Shown one piece after another: positions 1 through 8,404 of a DNA stretch of 64,000 nucleotides. Each line of letters opens with the position of its first letter. Positions within the stretch are counted from its first letter, which is position 1. The translations under genes were made by a program, and so were the position numbers. The notes below the pieces were generated by a model. It did no database searches and had not been told where the DNA came from. It was given only the letters and a program-made list of their open reading frames with translations. The DNA is from JASFWK01 sp050049355 (GTDB lineage Bacteria; Chloroflexota; Anaerolineae; B4-G1; DUEL01): the NCBI GenBank assembly GCA_050049355.1, contig JASFWK010000001.1:15471-79470 (forward strand). The letters run 5' to 3'.

Positions 1-205
1 ATTCTGAACTCCAAGTCCTTAGGTCTTCTCATCCTTGCTGACCGTGATCCCCTCAGACGTGTACCCAATTCTCTTCATCTAGCTACCGGACATTTCGGCT
101 TAGCGCCGCGCCGAGGCTCTGACCGAGTGCTCGAGCGAAGCTCGATCGTATCGAGATCAAGCCTCGGCAGTTCAACCCGCTGTTCTTGGTCTCGACACGC
201 GCCCT

Positions 206-571
206 TCAGGCGCTACCCTTCGGCAGGCTCAGTCCGACGCTCGACCGGCGAACAGCTCGCCATATATCAAAGTGTCCGGTGGCTAGTCTCTTCATAACTT
301 CCTTGTTGAACCTTGTCCCAGATGTGGGTGGGGTCGCCGTCCGATTCTCAGAGTTGAATTCTCCCCGTGGCGACCGCGGGTTGCCTCCAGCGGCCGTGAT
401 ACGGTTGAACTCCGAAAGCTGTGCCAATCGCCAGTCGGTGAAGGAAGTAACCGATAGATTCGCGCAGTGGTCAAGTGCTTCCTGCCGGATCCTCTGGATA
501 CTGTCGTCGTCTTCTTGACGCAGTAGAACTTCCACGGCATCGGTCGGCGGTCCATCGCCATTGTCAATCAA
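206..571 (-). CDS. Small hypothetical protein, 121 aa
   Basis: No family recognised. The frame opens with TTG at 571. A strong purine-rich ribosome site (GGAGGAGGTG, minus strand, 586-595) lies about 14 nt upstream; the ATG and GTG nearer to it run into a stop after a few codons, so TTG is the only usable start. The first 60 residues look protein-like (acidic, helical, then a TDWRLAQLSEFNR stretch). The last 20 residues are Arg/Ser-rich and fall in DNA resembling the CCCTTCG..GGCTCAG short repeats common in such genomes, so the true C-terminus may be altered. It lies 89 nt downstream of the 661-1413 gene on the same strand and may be co-transcribed with it. It could be a decayed gene. Confidence 0.4.
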   Translation of the reverse strand: MIDNGDGPPTDAVEVLLRQEDDDSIQRIRQEALDHCANLSVTSFTDWRLAQLSEFNRITAAGGNPRSPRGEFNSENRTATPPTSGTRFNKEVMKRLATGHFDIWRAVRRSSVGLSLPKGSA

Positions 572-660
572 CGTTATTCTGTCATCACCTCCTCCATGCT
601 CACGGTCTCATATCTGACCAGCCAAAGTCGAGGTTTCGAACAGAGAGCAATAGCTGCCAC

Positions 661-1413
661 TCATCGGTCTAAGGCAGCGCGTAAGTTCTTGAGATGGCCA
701 TCAAATTCGTTGACTGTTTCAGTTTGTCCAACCATCTTCGCCAATCTGGACAGTTCTTCCAGCTGGCTACAGGCACGCCCAATGACGGCTCTGTCAACCA
801 CCACTTTGTCTCTTGTACCAGGGGCTTCTTTCGCGTCGAGCATGGCCTTGGCATCGGCTAGGATGCCAGATGGGGATGGGAGGCCGAACTTCCCATACTC
901 GGTGGAGAGTCCCGACAGGATCTTCCCAACTCGCTCAGCGGTACTCGCGTCAATGGCAACTGTCTCCCCTGCCGGTTCTTGTCCCTTTCTGGTTGCCATT
1001 GGTGTTGGGCGAAGGGGAACTCTCCCTGTTTCCCACCACCGCTTCGAGTCTTCAGCGGCGACCTTGAGATCAATGCCCCGTAGTTTCGCACCCTGTTCAC
1101 ATACCAGGACCGGCATAGGGCCAAGTACAAAGCCGCCGCCCGCTCTACCCTCCTCCATCTTGGCCTTCATAAAAGCGACTGCCTCTTGGCTGATATACAG
1201 GTAGCCAGAGCCTCTTGGGATCGGTGTCTCAGGACAAGGACACCCGCGGTCCGAACAAAGGCCGGTTGTCTTGGGGATAGAACTCGCGGCGTATTGGTAG
1301 AACTCAACTCCGCTGCTGGATGGCTGGCCCGGCGTAGCTGACGCTTGAGGTAGCTCTCTACTGCGCGATGCTGCTGGCTGTCTTCTGCCGAACAGTTTAC
1401 GTAGGAAGTCCAT
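661..1413 (-). CDS. Hypothetical protein with Cys-rich motif, 250 aa
   Basis: Function unknown. Start chosen at 1413 because AGGAGAAG sits 4 nt upstream on the minus strand; the longer frame to 1434 has no ribosome site. The N-terminus is short, basic and amphipathic (MDFLRKLFGRR), followed by a Ser/Pro-rich linker. A small cysteine cluster (CSDRGCPCP) at about residues 53-61 precedes a folded-looking part with GSGYLYIS, GGGFVLGPMPVLVC and a KRWWETG segment. The C-terminal third is predicted helical with many Ala, Leu and Lys residues. There is no signal peptide and no clear transmembrane span, so a cytosolic or membrane-peripheral protein is most likely. The cysteines could bind zinc; that is inference. 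Confidence 0.65.
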   Translation of the reverse strand: MDFLRKLFGRRQPAASRSRELPQASATPGQPSSSGVEFYQYAASSIPKTTGLCSDRGCPCPETPIPRGSGYLYISQEAVAFMKAKMEEGRAGGGFVLGPMPVLVCEQGAKLRGIDLKVAAEDSKRWWETGRVPLRPTPMATRKGQEPAGETVAIDASTAERVGKILSGLSTEYGKFGLPSPSGILADAKAMLDAKEAPGTRDKVVVDRAVIGRACSQLEELSRLAKMVGQTETVNEFDGHLKNLRAALDR

Positions 1414-1780
1414 TAGGCTTCTCCTTTCCTGCAAATGCAGGTGACTTGGGGCACGGCTCGTGCCCCCACTGTGACGACCGTGATACTGGCGCAGCCAATC
1501 CTCGGTGTGTTCGTCCTGATGGAACCGGATGGCATCACTTGACAGCTGTGCAGGTGCTTGTTCGGTGGTTCTCTTTCACCGATCCAGGCTTTGGTTGTGT
1601 TCTTGTACCAGTCTGAATCTGCCCCGACTGAAAGCCTACTACGTTGGGTGGTGTATGACCAGAAAGCAAAGTCGAATAGTCGGGAAGTTAGCGGCGGTGA
1701 AATTGCGGCGTGCGCTTTCTGCTCCATGATCAGAGAAATCCGCACTTTGTCTTCGGCCCGATGGCTCGGGTCAGCTAGCA
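1414..1780. other. Intergenic stretch, no supported gene
   Basis: About 370 bases between the unknown protein at 661-1413 and the attC-like element. A 110-codon frame on the minus strand (1413-1745) lacks a ribosome site and any recognisable sequence, so it is not called. No tRNA or terminator was seen. Confidence 0.5.
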
Positions 1781-1897
1781 GCCAACGAGTAAGCTGACCG
1801 GCGGCTCACGCTCGAGGCGCGACAAGAGACCCGCCGGCGGGTCCCAACGACTTCGCAACCTGCCGTGATGGCAGCGGCGGCTGCACGCAACGTTAGG
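1781..1897 (-). repeat. attC-like imperfect inverted repeat at the 3' end of the nucleoside hydrolase gene
   Basis: On the minus strand the element opens with CCTAACGTTGCGTGCAGCC and closes with GCTTACTCGTTGGC, about 117 nt in all. The ends are partly complementary, like the core sites of an integron attC site (RYYYAAC / GTTRRRY; each end has about one mismatch). Inside is a perfect 16-bp palindrome GACCCGCCGGCGGGTC at 1828-1843. The TAA stop of the upstream gene is embedded in the opening CCTAAC, as is usual for cassette genes. Short inverted repeats of this look are also scattered in Chloroflexota genomes without an integron, so the call is tentative. Confidence 0.45.
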
Positions 1898-2846
1898 GGG
1901 ACGCACCCGGCGCTGCTATGTCCTTGCGCACCACCGTATCCAACCAGAGCTTGTTGAACTTGTCGCCGTTCACTCGCGTCACCACCCACGTAGGGTCCCC
2001 GGCGGCGTCAATGCTCTGCAACAGCCAACCATCCTTGATTTCCGATTTCAAAGGGATCTCACTGACCTCCACACCTTCATTCCAGCCCAGTGCGACGGCG
2101 CAAGCAAGCGGATCATGTTGGAAGTTGATGGTGTCTTCCGGCAGCTCCGCGCAAGTTTGCCCGTACTGTGCTTCGATGTTCTCGTCCTTGGCGAAGACCT
2201 CTGCTTGTCTGGCGAGGAGTCGAGCCAGGGGCCCTGACTGCCTCAGCAGTGGCAGATAGGCTCTCCTGAGCGAGGTCTCGACGGTCACTGACAATGGAAC
2301 GAATGTGGGGTTAGAGTGCTTGATGACAGAGTATGCGGATTCAACATCCACTTGGATGTTCCAGTCCATGTGGTTGCCCCAGGCAGGGAACCCCTCTCTA
2401 GGAGGGAATACATATCCCCCCATGATGTGAAGCTTTGCCCGGTGTAGTATTCCTGGAGATTGCTCTTCCAGCAGAGCCAGATTCGTGAGAGGCCCAATTG
2501 CGGCAATAGTCGCGCCTTGCTCGATACTGTTCTTGAGCAACGATAGCGCTTCATTGAGCGAGGGTTGAATGGCAGGTATCGGTTCTGGCCAGTAGGCGTC
2601 TTCGTCTGGCAAGCCTTGCCAGGAGCGATAGCAGTCTAGAGAGGCCTCTGCACCAGCCGCGACCGGGATCTCTTCCCGATCGGCCAGGGTCAAGGCGTAG
2701 CGTGCAAAGCCGGCTCGTTTGCCTTTGTGCTCTGCAACTGTAGTGATGGCGAGCAGTTCAGTGTCGGGCCAATTGAGCACCATAGCCAAAGCGCACAGAT
2801 CATCGATATCGCCACCTATGTCAGTATCGAGGTGTAGGTTCAGCAT
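1893..2846 (-). CDS. Inosine/uridine-preferring nucleoside hydrolase family protein, 317 aa
   Basis: Hydrolyses the N-glycosidic bond of ribonucleosides, releasing base and ribose, for purine/pyrimidine salvage in the cytosol; the exact substrate cannot be read from sequence. The family calcium/ribose site is visible at the N-terminus: DTDIGGDIDD at residues 7-16. Further hallmarks are IAAIGPLTNLALL mid-protein and HMDWNIQVDVESA, corresponding to the N..D motif that contacts the sugar. The start is placed at the ATG at 2846 because the first Asp motif then lies at residue 7, as in the family; the upstream extension to 3050 is low-complexity and Arg-rich. Length is normal. The TAA stop lies inside an attC-like repeat, so the gene may have moved as a cassette. 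Confidence 0.9.
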   Translation of the reverse strand: MLNLHLDTDIGGDIDDLCALAMVLNWPDTELLAITTVAEHKGKRAGFARYALTLADREEIPVAAGAEASLDCYRSWQGLPDEDAYWPEPIPAIQPSLNEALSLLKNSIEQGATIAAIGPLTNLALLEEQSPGILHRAKLHIMGGYVFPPREGFPAWGNHMDWNIQVDVESAYSVIKHSNPTFVPLSVTVETSLRRAYLPLLRQSGPLARLLARQAEVFAKDENIEAQYGQTCAELPEDTINFQHDPLACAVALGWNEGVEVSEIPLKSEIKDGWLLQSIDAAGDPTWVVTRVNGDKFNKLWLDTVVRKDIAAPGASP

Positions 2847-3252
2847 GAGTGCTGCCTTCACACAGTACCAGCGCGCTCTCCGGCTGGTACCGCGGCCATT
2901 CCCAGGCGATTTCGAGGGCCATTGCCCGAGCGTGCCGGTTCCCGCCCCTGCTGATCCCCAGCTCTTGCGATCCGTCTCCGCTCTGATGGGCGGTCGGAGG
3001 GGAGTCCGCTGGGCGCGTCTACCTGACGGCGATGCCTTAACTCCCGCCAACAGTTGGTGCCGTACGCCTAACTGCAGGGCCGAGGAAATCCGTCACCAGT
3101 TGGAGGCGGCGTGCACAGGTAACCAAAGCGAGTGGATGATGGACGCGAGTTGAGCGACTCGGCAAGACAATTGCGAAACGACCCGTCCTCGCTGACCGGG
3201 TCAGCTTCAGTAAGGGGCCAGGCGCGCTCTATCCCAACGTTGCACTGCTCGC
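2847..3252. other. Intergenic stretch, no supported gene
   Basis: About 400 bases upstream of the nucleoside hydrolase and downstream of the 3253-3660 membrane protein. Frames here are Arg-rich and lack ribosome sites. A short CCAACAGTTGG palindrome at 3050-3060 and a nearby GCCTAACTG are reminiscent of an attC half-site, but no full element could be assembled. No convincing sigma-70 promoter was found. Confidence 0.4.
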
Positions 3253-3660
3253 CTAGAATGTACTAGGCGGCCACTTGAGTACGAGCACTACAACGAGGAT
3301 TGCCACGTTGATCAGAAGCCCGATTAGTCCCTTCTGCACTACAAGGTTCACACTTCCATCCCAGAACAGGATGACGATCGCTGTGGACAGCGCGGCTGAC
3401 CCCACAACCACTGAGCGCCACCATTCCTGCCGGATGAGCAATCCTAGGCCGCCAGCAACAAACCCAATGGTAGCCAATACGTACAGCACACTGGCCACCA
3501 ACCGTGCGGCTGCATCCCCAAGGAGGGGAGAGAAGATCCACGATCTTCCGGTCCAACCCATCTCTGGCTGGAATTCGATGAGCCTTTGACTCAACACGAC
3601 GTACCACAAGTGGACCAGGCCGTGAAGCACGACGAAAACACCGATCAGTAACCTAAGCAT
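3253..3660 (-). CDS. Small four-helix membrane protein, 135 aa
   Basis: Integral membrane protein of unknown function. The start at 3660 (MLRLLIGVFVVLHGL) is preceded by GGGAGGAAT. Four hydrophobic segments are visible: about residues 3-22, 52-75, 84-102 and 108-130. The opening resembles the small HGLVH / HGVAH-starting membrane proteins of actinobacteria and Chloroflexota, in which a His-Gly pair sits in the first helix. The next gene on the same strand (3760-4134) has the same plan (LILFGHGVAHL opening, a KWWQS/EWWRS motif between helices 2 and 3, about 130 aa), so the two look like tandem paralogues in one transcript. No catalytic motif is visible. Confidence 0.75.
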   Translation of the reverse strand: MLRLLIGVFVVLHGLVHLWYVVLSQRLIEFQPEMGWTGRSWIFSPLLGDAAARLVASVLYVLATIGFVAGGLGLLIRQEWWRSVVVGSAALSTAIVILFWDGSVNLVVQKGLIGLLINVAILVVVLVLKWPPSTF

Positions 3661-3759
3661 GGATTCCTCCCTTACCGATCCGGTCACGCAGTTCTCGAAT
3701 GCGACGGCGGGCTTCTGTGAAGGTAGCCCGTACCTGCGAATCAGCGGCGGGAATTACAC

Positions 3760-4134
3760 TCATGGCAACCAGCCCGTTTTCCTGTTCACCAGCAGAAATA
3801 CGATGAGGGCTATGTTGATGAACAAACCAAATCGCGCATCAGGCCAGCCGATAATGGAAAGAAGGAGGGAGAATACGGAAGTAGTCAAGGTTACTGACTG
3901 CCACCATTTGAGCCGCGCGCCCGTTCCGATACTTGAAGCCGCGAATGCAAGTGCCGAAGCTAGCCATAGAATGCCAACCAGTCGAATCCCCGCATCGCCG
4001 ATATCGACGCTGCCTGCAAGGATAGTGGTGCTGTAGGGCATCTCTTCGAACGTCGCCAGTTCCCAGGATACGAGAAAGCCCGGTAGATGTGCGACGCCAT
4101 GTCCGAATAGGATCAAAGCGAGAAGGATATGCAT
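3760..4134 (-). CDS. Small four-helix membrane protein, paralogue of 3253-3660, 124 aa
   Basis: Integral membrane protein of unknown function, same architecture as its downstream neighbour: GHGVAHLPGF in helix 1, a short periplasmic loop, helices 2 and 3 around KWWQSVTL, and a final helix ending LLVNRKTG. The start at 4134 is favoured by AAGGAGAA seven nt upstream; the frame to 4158 would include the ribosome site itself. The gap to the next gene is 99 nt. Shared composition and spacing suggest tandem duplication. Helix-packing His and Trp residues are conserved between the two copies, which hints at a shared ligand or partner, but nothing indicates which. Confidence 0.75.
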   Translation of the reverse strand: MHILLALILFGHGVAHLPGFLVSWELATFEEMPYSTTILAGSVDIGDAGIRLVGILWLASALAFAASSIGTGARLKWWQSVTLTTSVFSLLLSIIGWPDARFGLFINIALIVFLLVNRKTGWLP

Positions 4135-4245
4135 TGTTCGGTTCTCCTTGCGCAGCATCTAGCTCGCCGCGTTGTGCGCACCGGTACTCGTAGATGTTTC
4201 GCCGGGCACTTGAGAACCCCTCAACCTATTATAGCTTGATCTCAT

Positions 4246-5124
4246 CTACTCCCCGGGTGGTGCAGGAAGCAGGCTGCGATACATACGGATTCCAAGCCAC
4301 AAGGTAGCCCCGGCCGCGGTCGCGAAGATAGCAAGTGGAACGATCTGCAGCGTGCCCTCGTAAGCCCACGCCGACAGCAGCATTGCGCAGATAGCTGCAG
4401 CCATTGCGAATGCCTTGACCACCACCGTCGAACTCAACAGATAGCCGGCTGCGCTTCCCCGCCACGCCGTCACACCCGTGAACAGCGCCAGCGGCACGAT
4501 CAGCCCGAGGTCTAGGGCCTGAACCACGAAGGTTGTCTGCCCTTGCAGCACTCCCTCAATTTCCCCGCCCATAGCGGACAGAATCCGATTTAGCCACATG
4601 AACAGCAATACGGCCGCCACTAAGAAGCAGAGTACCGCCATGCCGCGCCTCGGGAACCTCTCTGAGAAACGTTCAGCCAGCCCGGCGAGCGGAATAGTCG
4701 AAACGATCCATACAATGGCTGTTAAGCTCAAGGCGTAGATCGCGATGAAGAGCAGGAACAGCGGTCCGAATGCCCACGTCACAGCATACATCAAGTATTG
4801 ATAGAACAAGTAGCCGAAGATTCCCAGGGCAAACAACTTGCCGTGCAGTGAACCCTTGGCCAGGGCCGGAAGCCCCAACAGCAGCGCCGGAACCGCAAAC
4901 ACCAGAGTGAAGATATCCCACCCGATCCCTTCAGCGACGACGCGCACGGCGTTATATGCGTAGACACCCGTGGTCGCCATCTCGTAGTGCTCCCCACGCA
5001 CGCTCGTGACCGGCTCGAAGGAGCCGTCACCTCGCAGGAATAGGCCAGCCGCAGACGCAATGCCGGTGAGCAGAGCAATCACCAGGCACAGCCCAATGAT
5101 CCCAATGCGTGATTTACCTTTCAC
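4246..5124 (-). CDS. Polytopic membrane protein, 292 aa, unknown function
   Basis: GTG start at 5124 with GGAGGT six nt upstream. Eight or so hydrophobic segments are spread over the whole length, with a short N-terminal cytoplasmic MKGKSR and an extracytoplasmic loop after helix 1 (SFEPVTSVRGEHYEMATTGV). A YNAVRVVAEGIGWD segment precedes helix 2. The sequence resembles conserved hypothetical membrane proteins annotated only by their helices. No transporter signature, cysteine pair or metal site is visible. It lies upstream of the paired small membrane proteins on the same strand, with a 111-nt gap that holds a TATAAT-like -10 on the minus strand (4228-4233) but no good -35. Confidence 0.75.
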   Translation of the reverse strand: MKGKSRIGIIGLCLVIALLTGIASAAGLFLRGDGSFEPVTSVRGEHYEMATTGVYAYNAVRVVAEGIGWDIFTLVFAVPALLLGLPALAKGSLHGKLFALGIFGYLFYQYLMYAVTWAFGPLFLLFIAIYALSLTAIVWIVSTIPLAGLAERFSERFPRRGMAVLCFLVAAVLLFMWLNRILSAMGGEIEGVLQGQTTFVVQALDLGLIVPLALFTGVTAWRGSAAGYLLSSTVVVKAFAMAAAICAMLLSAWAYEGTLQIVPLAIFATAAGATLWLGIRMYRSLLPAPPGE

Positions 5125-5383
5125 CTATGTACCTCCATTCCAGTTGGCTTAGGTGGAAGTTCTTTCACGTAGTCGCCTACCAGACTGAAGCCCCGGCCGC
5201 GCTGGGCGTGTGCTTCTGATCTTGTGGCCTCGGCTGCCTTCACTCGTCCTCGCCACCTGGGGCGGACTCTTGGCAGAGGCAGTGCCCCCATATCTGGCAT
5301 TTCAAAGGGCGACACAGACCGATAGGTCTGGGGTCTCGCTGACACGTGGGTAGTCACCAGAAGTCCCTTGGGTTGACATCCGC

Positions 5384-6865
5384 TCACCCGGAGAGTTGGG
5401 CTGCTGGCTCCACCTTCACGAGCGCCAGGGAGGAGAGCAGGAACATCACGCCGTAGATGGCGAAGATGACCAGGTAACCTAGCCCGGGGCGAAGTGCGTT
5501 GAAGAAGTCCGCCATCGGCCCCCCGATGCCTGCTCCCACAATCCCGGCTCCCGCCCCGGCCAAGTTGGAGATGCCCAGGTAACGGCCTGGCTCCTCCGAT
5601 GGTGCCAAGTCAGTCCCCAGCGCCCAGTTGGTGGCCATAAAGATCCCCGTGCCAGTGCCGATGATGCAGCCACTGACCAAGATGAGCGGGATGTTAGTGG
5701 AGAAGAGGAGTAGAAGCGTCCCGCCGGCCCCAATCAGTCCGGAGAGCGCCACCAGCCGCTTGCGGCCAATTCGATCCGCCAGGTAGCCACCCCCGAGGGC
5801 CGAGGGGAGCAGGAATAGGGCCACCACAGCGAGGAGCAGGGTGGTCATTGTAGCGGCCTTTGGCACGTGAAGGACATCGGCCAGGAAGTACTGGGCGAAG
5901 CCCTGGATAGAGCCCACTGCAGCCAGGAACAAAAGACGGTTGATCACCCACCAGATGAAGACGGTCTGTTTGCGGGCCTCCCTCCCGATCCCTACCCAGG
6001 CTCCGAGGTAGACTCCCAAGAAGATGGATCCGGCCATACCGATCAGGCCGGCCAAACCCACCACTGCAACCTGTAGGCTGACCGCCCCTCCTCGCTCGAC
6101 CAGCAACCTCCCGCTGGAGCGCACCATCCAGACCGCTCCTTGAGTGGTGGCGACGAAGATGGCGGTGAGAGCGACCAGGCGCAACAGTCGTCCCTTGATG
6201 GGTAGGGTGGGCTTCCTCCTCAGTGGCTCCTCATGGACGAAGAGGAGAGTGGCCAGCATTGTCAGGAGAAATGCGGCCATGATGATGCCGACAACTAGCC
6301 ACACTTGTCCGGCGTCCACCAGGGGGCCGACGAAGACGACCAAGAAGACGGGCAGCAGCTCCATAACCGCCTTGACCCCCGACGCCCGGCCGCGCTGATC
6401 CTCCGGCACAAGGTCGGGGATCAGTCCCTGCAAGGCGCCGTGCGCTACATTGGAGGAGGCTTGCAGGAGGATAATGCCTGAGAGCAGGATGACGTAGGCG
6501 GTGGTGACGCCGAAGTTGGACTGGAAGAAACTGTCCAGTGACGAATTCACGAAGAGAGGCGATGCGCCGATGAGGAGCAGGAAGAGAAGGTCGAACATAG
6601 TGCCGGCGAAGATATAGGGCCTTCGTCGACCCCAGCGGAGGGTGCTGCGGTCACTGAACATGCCCGCCATCGGCTGGACCATCATCGCCACCGCCAGCCC
6701 AACGACTCGAACGGTGGCCAGGTAGGTGTTCTTCTGATCCGATGGCACAAAGAGGGCTACCAGGTAGGGCAGAAGCACGGGGGTGATGATTCCCGCGGAG
6801 ACGTTGAGCCCAAGCCAGTAGATATTGACTGCGATGTGATCGTACCAGCTAAGTCTCTTCTTCAT
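5384..6865 (-). CDS. MFS transporter, 493 aa, 12 helices
   Basis: Major facilitator superfamily secondary transporter in the cytoplasmic membrane; substrate unknown. Motif A is clear between helices 2 and 3 (GMFSDRSTLRWGRRRPYI) and repeated in the second half (GGYLADRIGRKRLV), giving the 6+6 helix plan. The GRRRPYI form and the WYDHIAVNIYWLGLN opening resemble the SLC45-like / sugar-cation symporter branch, so a sugar or glycoside is the best guess (inference). The start overlaps the end of the 6849-7343 gene by 17 nt, indicating translational coupling. Together with that gene and the hydrolase at 7413-8096 it forms a three-gene minus-strand operon. Confidence 0.9.
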   Translation of the reverse strand: MKKRLSWYDHIAVNIYWLGLNVSAGIITPVLLPYLVALFVPSDQKNTYLATVRVVGLAVAMMVQPMAGMFSDRSTLRWGRRRPYIFAGTMFDLLFLLLIGASPLFVNSSLDSFFQSNFGVTTAYVILLSGIILLQASSNVAHGALQGLIPDLVPEDQRGRASGVKAVMELLPVFLVVFVGPLVDAGQVWLVVGIIMAAFLLTMLATLLFVHEEPLRRKPTLPIKGRLLRLVALTAIFVATTQGAVWMVRSSGRLLVERGGAVSLQVAVVGLAGLIGMAGSIFLGVYLGAWVGIGREARKQTVFIWWVINRLLFLAAVGSIQGFAQYFLADVLHVPKAATMTTLLLAVVALFLLPSALGGGYLADRIGRKRLVALSGLIGAGGTLLLLFSTNIPLILVSGCIIGTGTGIFMATNWALGTDLAPSEEPGRYLGISNLAGAGAGIVGAGIGGPMADFFNALRPGLGYLVIFAIYGVMFLLSSLALVKVEPAAQLSG

Positions 6866-7343
6866 CGCGCTCGCTCTGTTCCTTGATGATCTCCTGGACC
6901 TCGCGCTCTAACTCCTCAGCTACAGCCAGGGCATCCAAGAGCATCCCCGCGGTCTCGGCGTCCTCCTCTGGACGGGTCTCCCAAGCCCCCTGTAGAGCTT
7001 CCTTCAGTTGTCCCAGGCTGCGCGATAGCCCGGTGATGACATCCTCGGCTGTCATCTCTCGGCTCGCCAGCTTGACGCGCGGACCGCTGAAGAGGCCCAT
7101 CGCTTCCATATCTAACTCGATCTGAGCGGCAAGCTCTGGGTCCTCGAGGCCTTCGGTGTGGTTCACACCCTCCATAAACTCAAAGTGATCGTCCGCTTCG
7201 AGTCGAGAGTGGAAGTCCTCCAGGTCAAGGTCAAGGGCCAATCCGTCTCTCTGGAGCATCACCCACAGCTTCTTCACTGGGACGTAGAAATCGGGATCGG
7301 CCTCCAGGATCTCCGTGATCCGTGCCAGGGTGGCCTTGTCCAT
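6849..7343 (-). CDS. Acidic helical hypothetical protein, 164 aa
   Basis: Function unknown. Start ATG at 7343 with AGGAGC upstream. The first 60 residues (MDKATLARITEILEADPDFYVPVKKLWVMLQ) look like a small helical domain of the kind that precedes regulators, followed by an acidic segment and a long C-terminal helix (ALAVAEELEREVQEIIKEQSERDEEET) likely to form a coiled coil. No membrane span and no cysteine. It lies between a metal-dependent hydrolase and an MFS transporter and overlaps the latter by 17 nt, so it is expressed with them. A role as a cytosolic accessory or regulator of the transporter is possible but unsupported. Confidence 0.8.
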   Translation of the reverse strand: MDKATLARITEILEADPDFYVPVKKLWVMLQRDGLALDLDLEDFHSRLEADDHFEFMEGVNHTEGLEDPELAAQIELDMEAMGLFSGPRVKLASREMTAEDVITGLSRSLGQLKEALQGAWETRPEEDAETAGMLLDALAVAEELEREVQEIIKEQSERDEEET

Positions 7344-7412
7344 AATGCTCGAGTGCTCCTTTCGGCGTCAGGCTCTTGCCGCGCAGGCTTGGGCAGGGAT
7401 GCTCCTCACTGC

Positions 7413-8096
7413 CTACAGTGTCAAGCTCTCGCCAGGCTCCAGCGCCACTGCCTTGGCGTCGGTCTCCGCTTCCACCTTCGCGGCCCAGGCCTGGGGATCC
7501 TGCTGGATGACGTCGAAGGTGTTGTAGTGGATGGGGATCACCCGCAGCGGCCGGAGCAGCTTCACCGCTCGCAGCGCGTCTTCTGGTCCCATAGTGAAGT
7601 TGTCGCCAATGGGCAGCACGGCCAAGTCGATCCCCTCCTCGCCGATTAGTTTCATATCGTAGAAAAGCCCGGTATCGCAGGCCAAGTAGATCTTCTTCTC
7701 TTCCGCGGTGAGGAGGAAGCCACATGGATTGCCGCCGTAAGAGCCGTCGGGGAGGGCCGAGCCGTGGTGAGCGATGGTCAGCTTGAGATAGCCGAAGGGA
7801 TAGTGGAACCCACCCCCGATATGCTGAGGGTGTACGTTGGCATGTCCCTGGGCTTGAAACCAGCTGCAGATCTCGAAGTTACTGATGACCAATGCGTCGG
7901 CGCGATGCGCGATTTCTAGAGCATCCCCCACGTGGTCCCCGTGCCCGTGGGAAACCAGGATGGTGGTGGGAGCGAGCCGATCTGCGGAGATGGCGGCCAG
8001 CGGGTTATCGCTGAGGAAAGGGTCTACCAGCAGATGGTGCTGGCCTACCTCCAGGCCGATACAGGCATGGCCGTACCAGGTGACCTTGATGCTCAT
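7413..8096 (-). CDS. Metallo-beta-lactamase-fold hydrolase, UPF0173 family, 227 aa
   Basis: Cytosolic metal-dependent hydrolase of the UPF0173 / YtkL-like group, whose physiological substrate is not established. The zinc-binding signature HGHGDHVG is at residues 50-57, preceded by the family N-terminus WYGHACIGLE and VDPFLSDNP. Later ligands are visible as IAHHGSA, the Asp of LACDTGLF, and the His of IPIHYNTF. Length is normal for the family. It is the promoter-proximal gene of a minus-strand operon with the acidic protein and the MFS transporter; GGAGG lies just upstream of the ATG and a sigma-70-like promoter is 37 nt further up. Confidence 0.92.
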   Translation of the reverse strand: MSIKVTWYGHACIGLEVGQHHLLVDPFLSDNPLAAISADRLAPTTILVSHGHGDHVGDALEIAHRADALVISNFEICSWFQAQGHANVHPQHIGGGFHYPFGYLKLTIAHHGSALPDGSYGGNPCGFLLTAEEKKIYLACDTGLFYDMKLIGEEGIDLAVLPIGDNFTMGPEDALRAVKLLRPLRVIPIHYNTFDVIQQDPQAWAAKVEAETDAKAVALEPGESLTL

Positions 8097-8132
8097 CTCG
8101 ACCTCCTTGTCCCTGAAGCGATAACTTGCCCC

Positions 8133-8160
8133 AGTATAGCACGAAGCAGCCTCAGGGCAA
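8133..8160 (-). promoter_or_regulatory. Predicted sigma-70 promoter for the 8096-to-5384 operon
   Basis: On the minus strand TTGCCC (8155-8160), 16-bp spacer, TATACT (8133-8138). About 37 nt before the start codon of the UPF0173 hydrolase. Confidence 0.6.
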
Positions 8161-8303
8161 GGGAAGCCGCATATCGCGCCGCTCGGAGGCCTCCGAATTT
8201 TCGAGGGAAGGATACACTACCGCAAACGTCCCGGCCTCTCTGCTGGAGCGCAGTGAAGGGGAAGAATCCTGGCACTCTCTACCAGGTGGAATGACGCGGA
8301 CCT

Positions 8304-8332
8304 TTGACAGGTGGAGACATTCAGGCTATGAT
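8304..8332 (+). promoter_or_regulatory. Predicted sigma-70 promoter for the ABC exporter genes
   Basis: TTGACA (8304-8309), 17-bp spacer, TATGAT (8327-8332). A near-consensus promoter about 70 nt before the first ABC exporter start codon, with nothing else on the plus strand to drive. Confidence 0.75.
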
Positions 8333-8404
8333 GCAGTAGGCTCACTCAACCAGACTGATGCGTCGATACTCGCTGAGGCTTGAGGGTGCCTTCTTCCTTG
8401 ATAG

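Noticed and set aside
1413..1745. 110-codon minus-strand frame upstream of the 661-1413 gene
   Set aside because: No ribosome site, no recognisable sequence, and it runs across the ribosome site of the real gene.
5121..5387. 88-codon minus-strand frame between the MFS gene and the membrane protein
   Set aside because: Low-complexity Arg/Pro composition, no ribosome site and no link to either neighbour.
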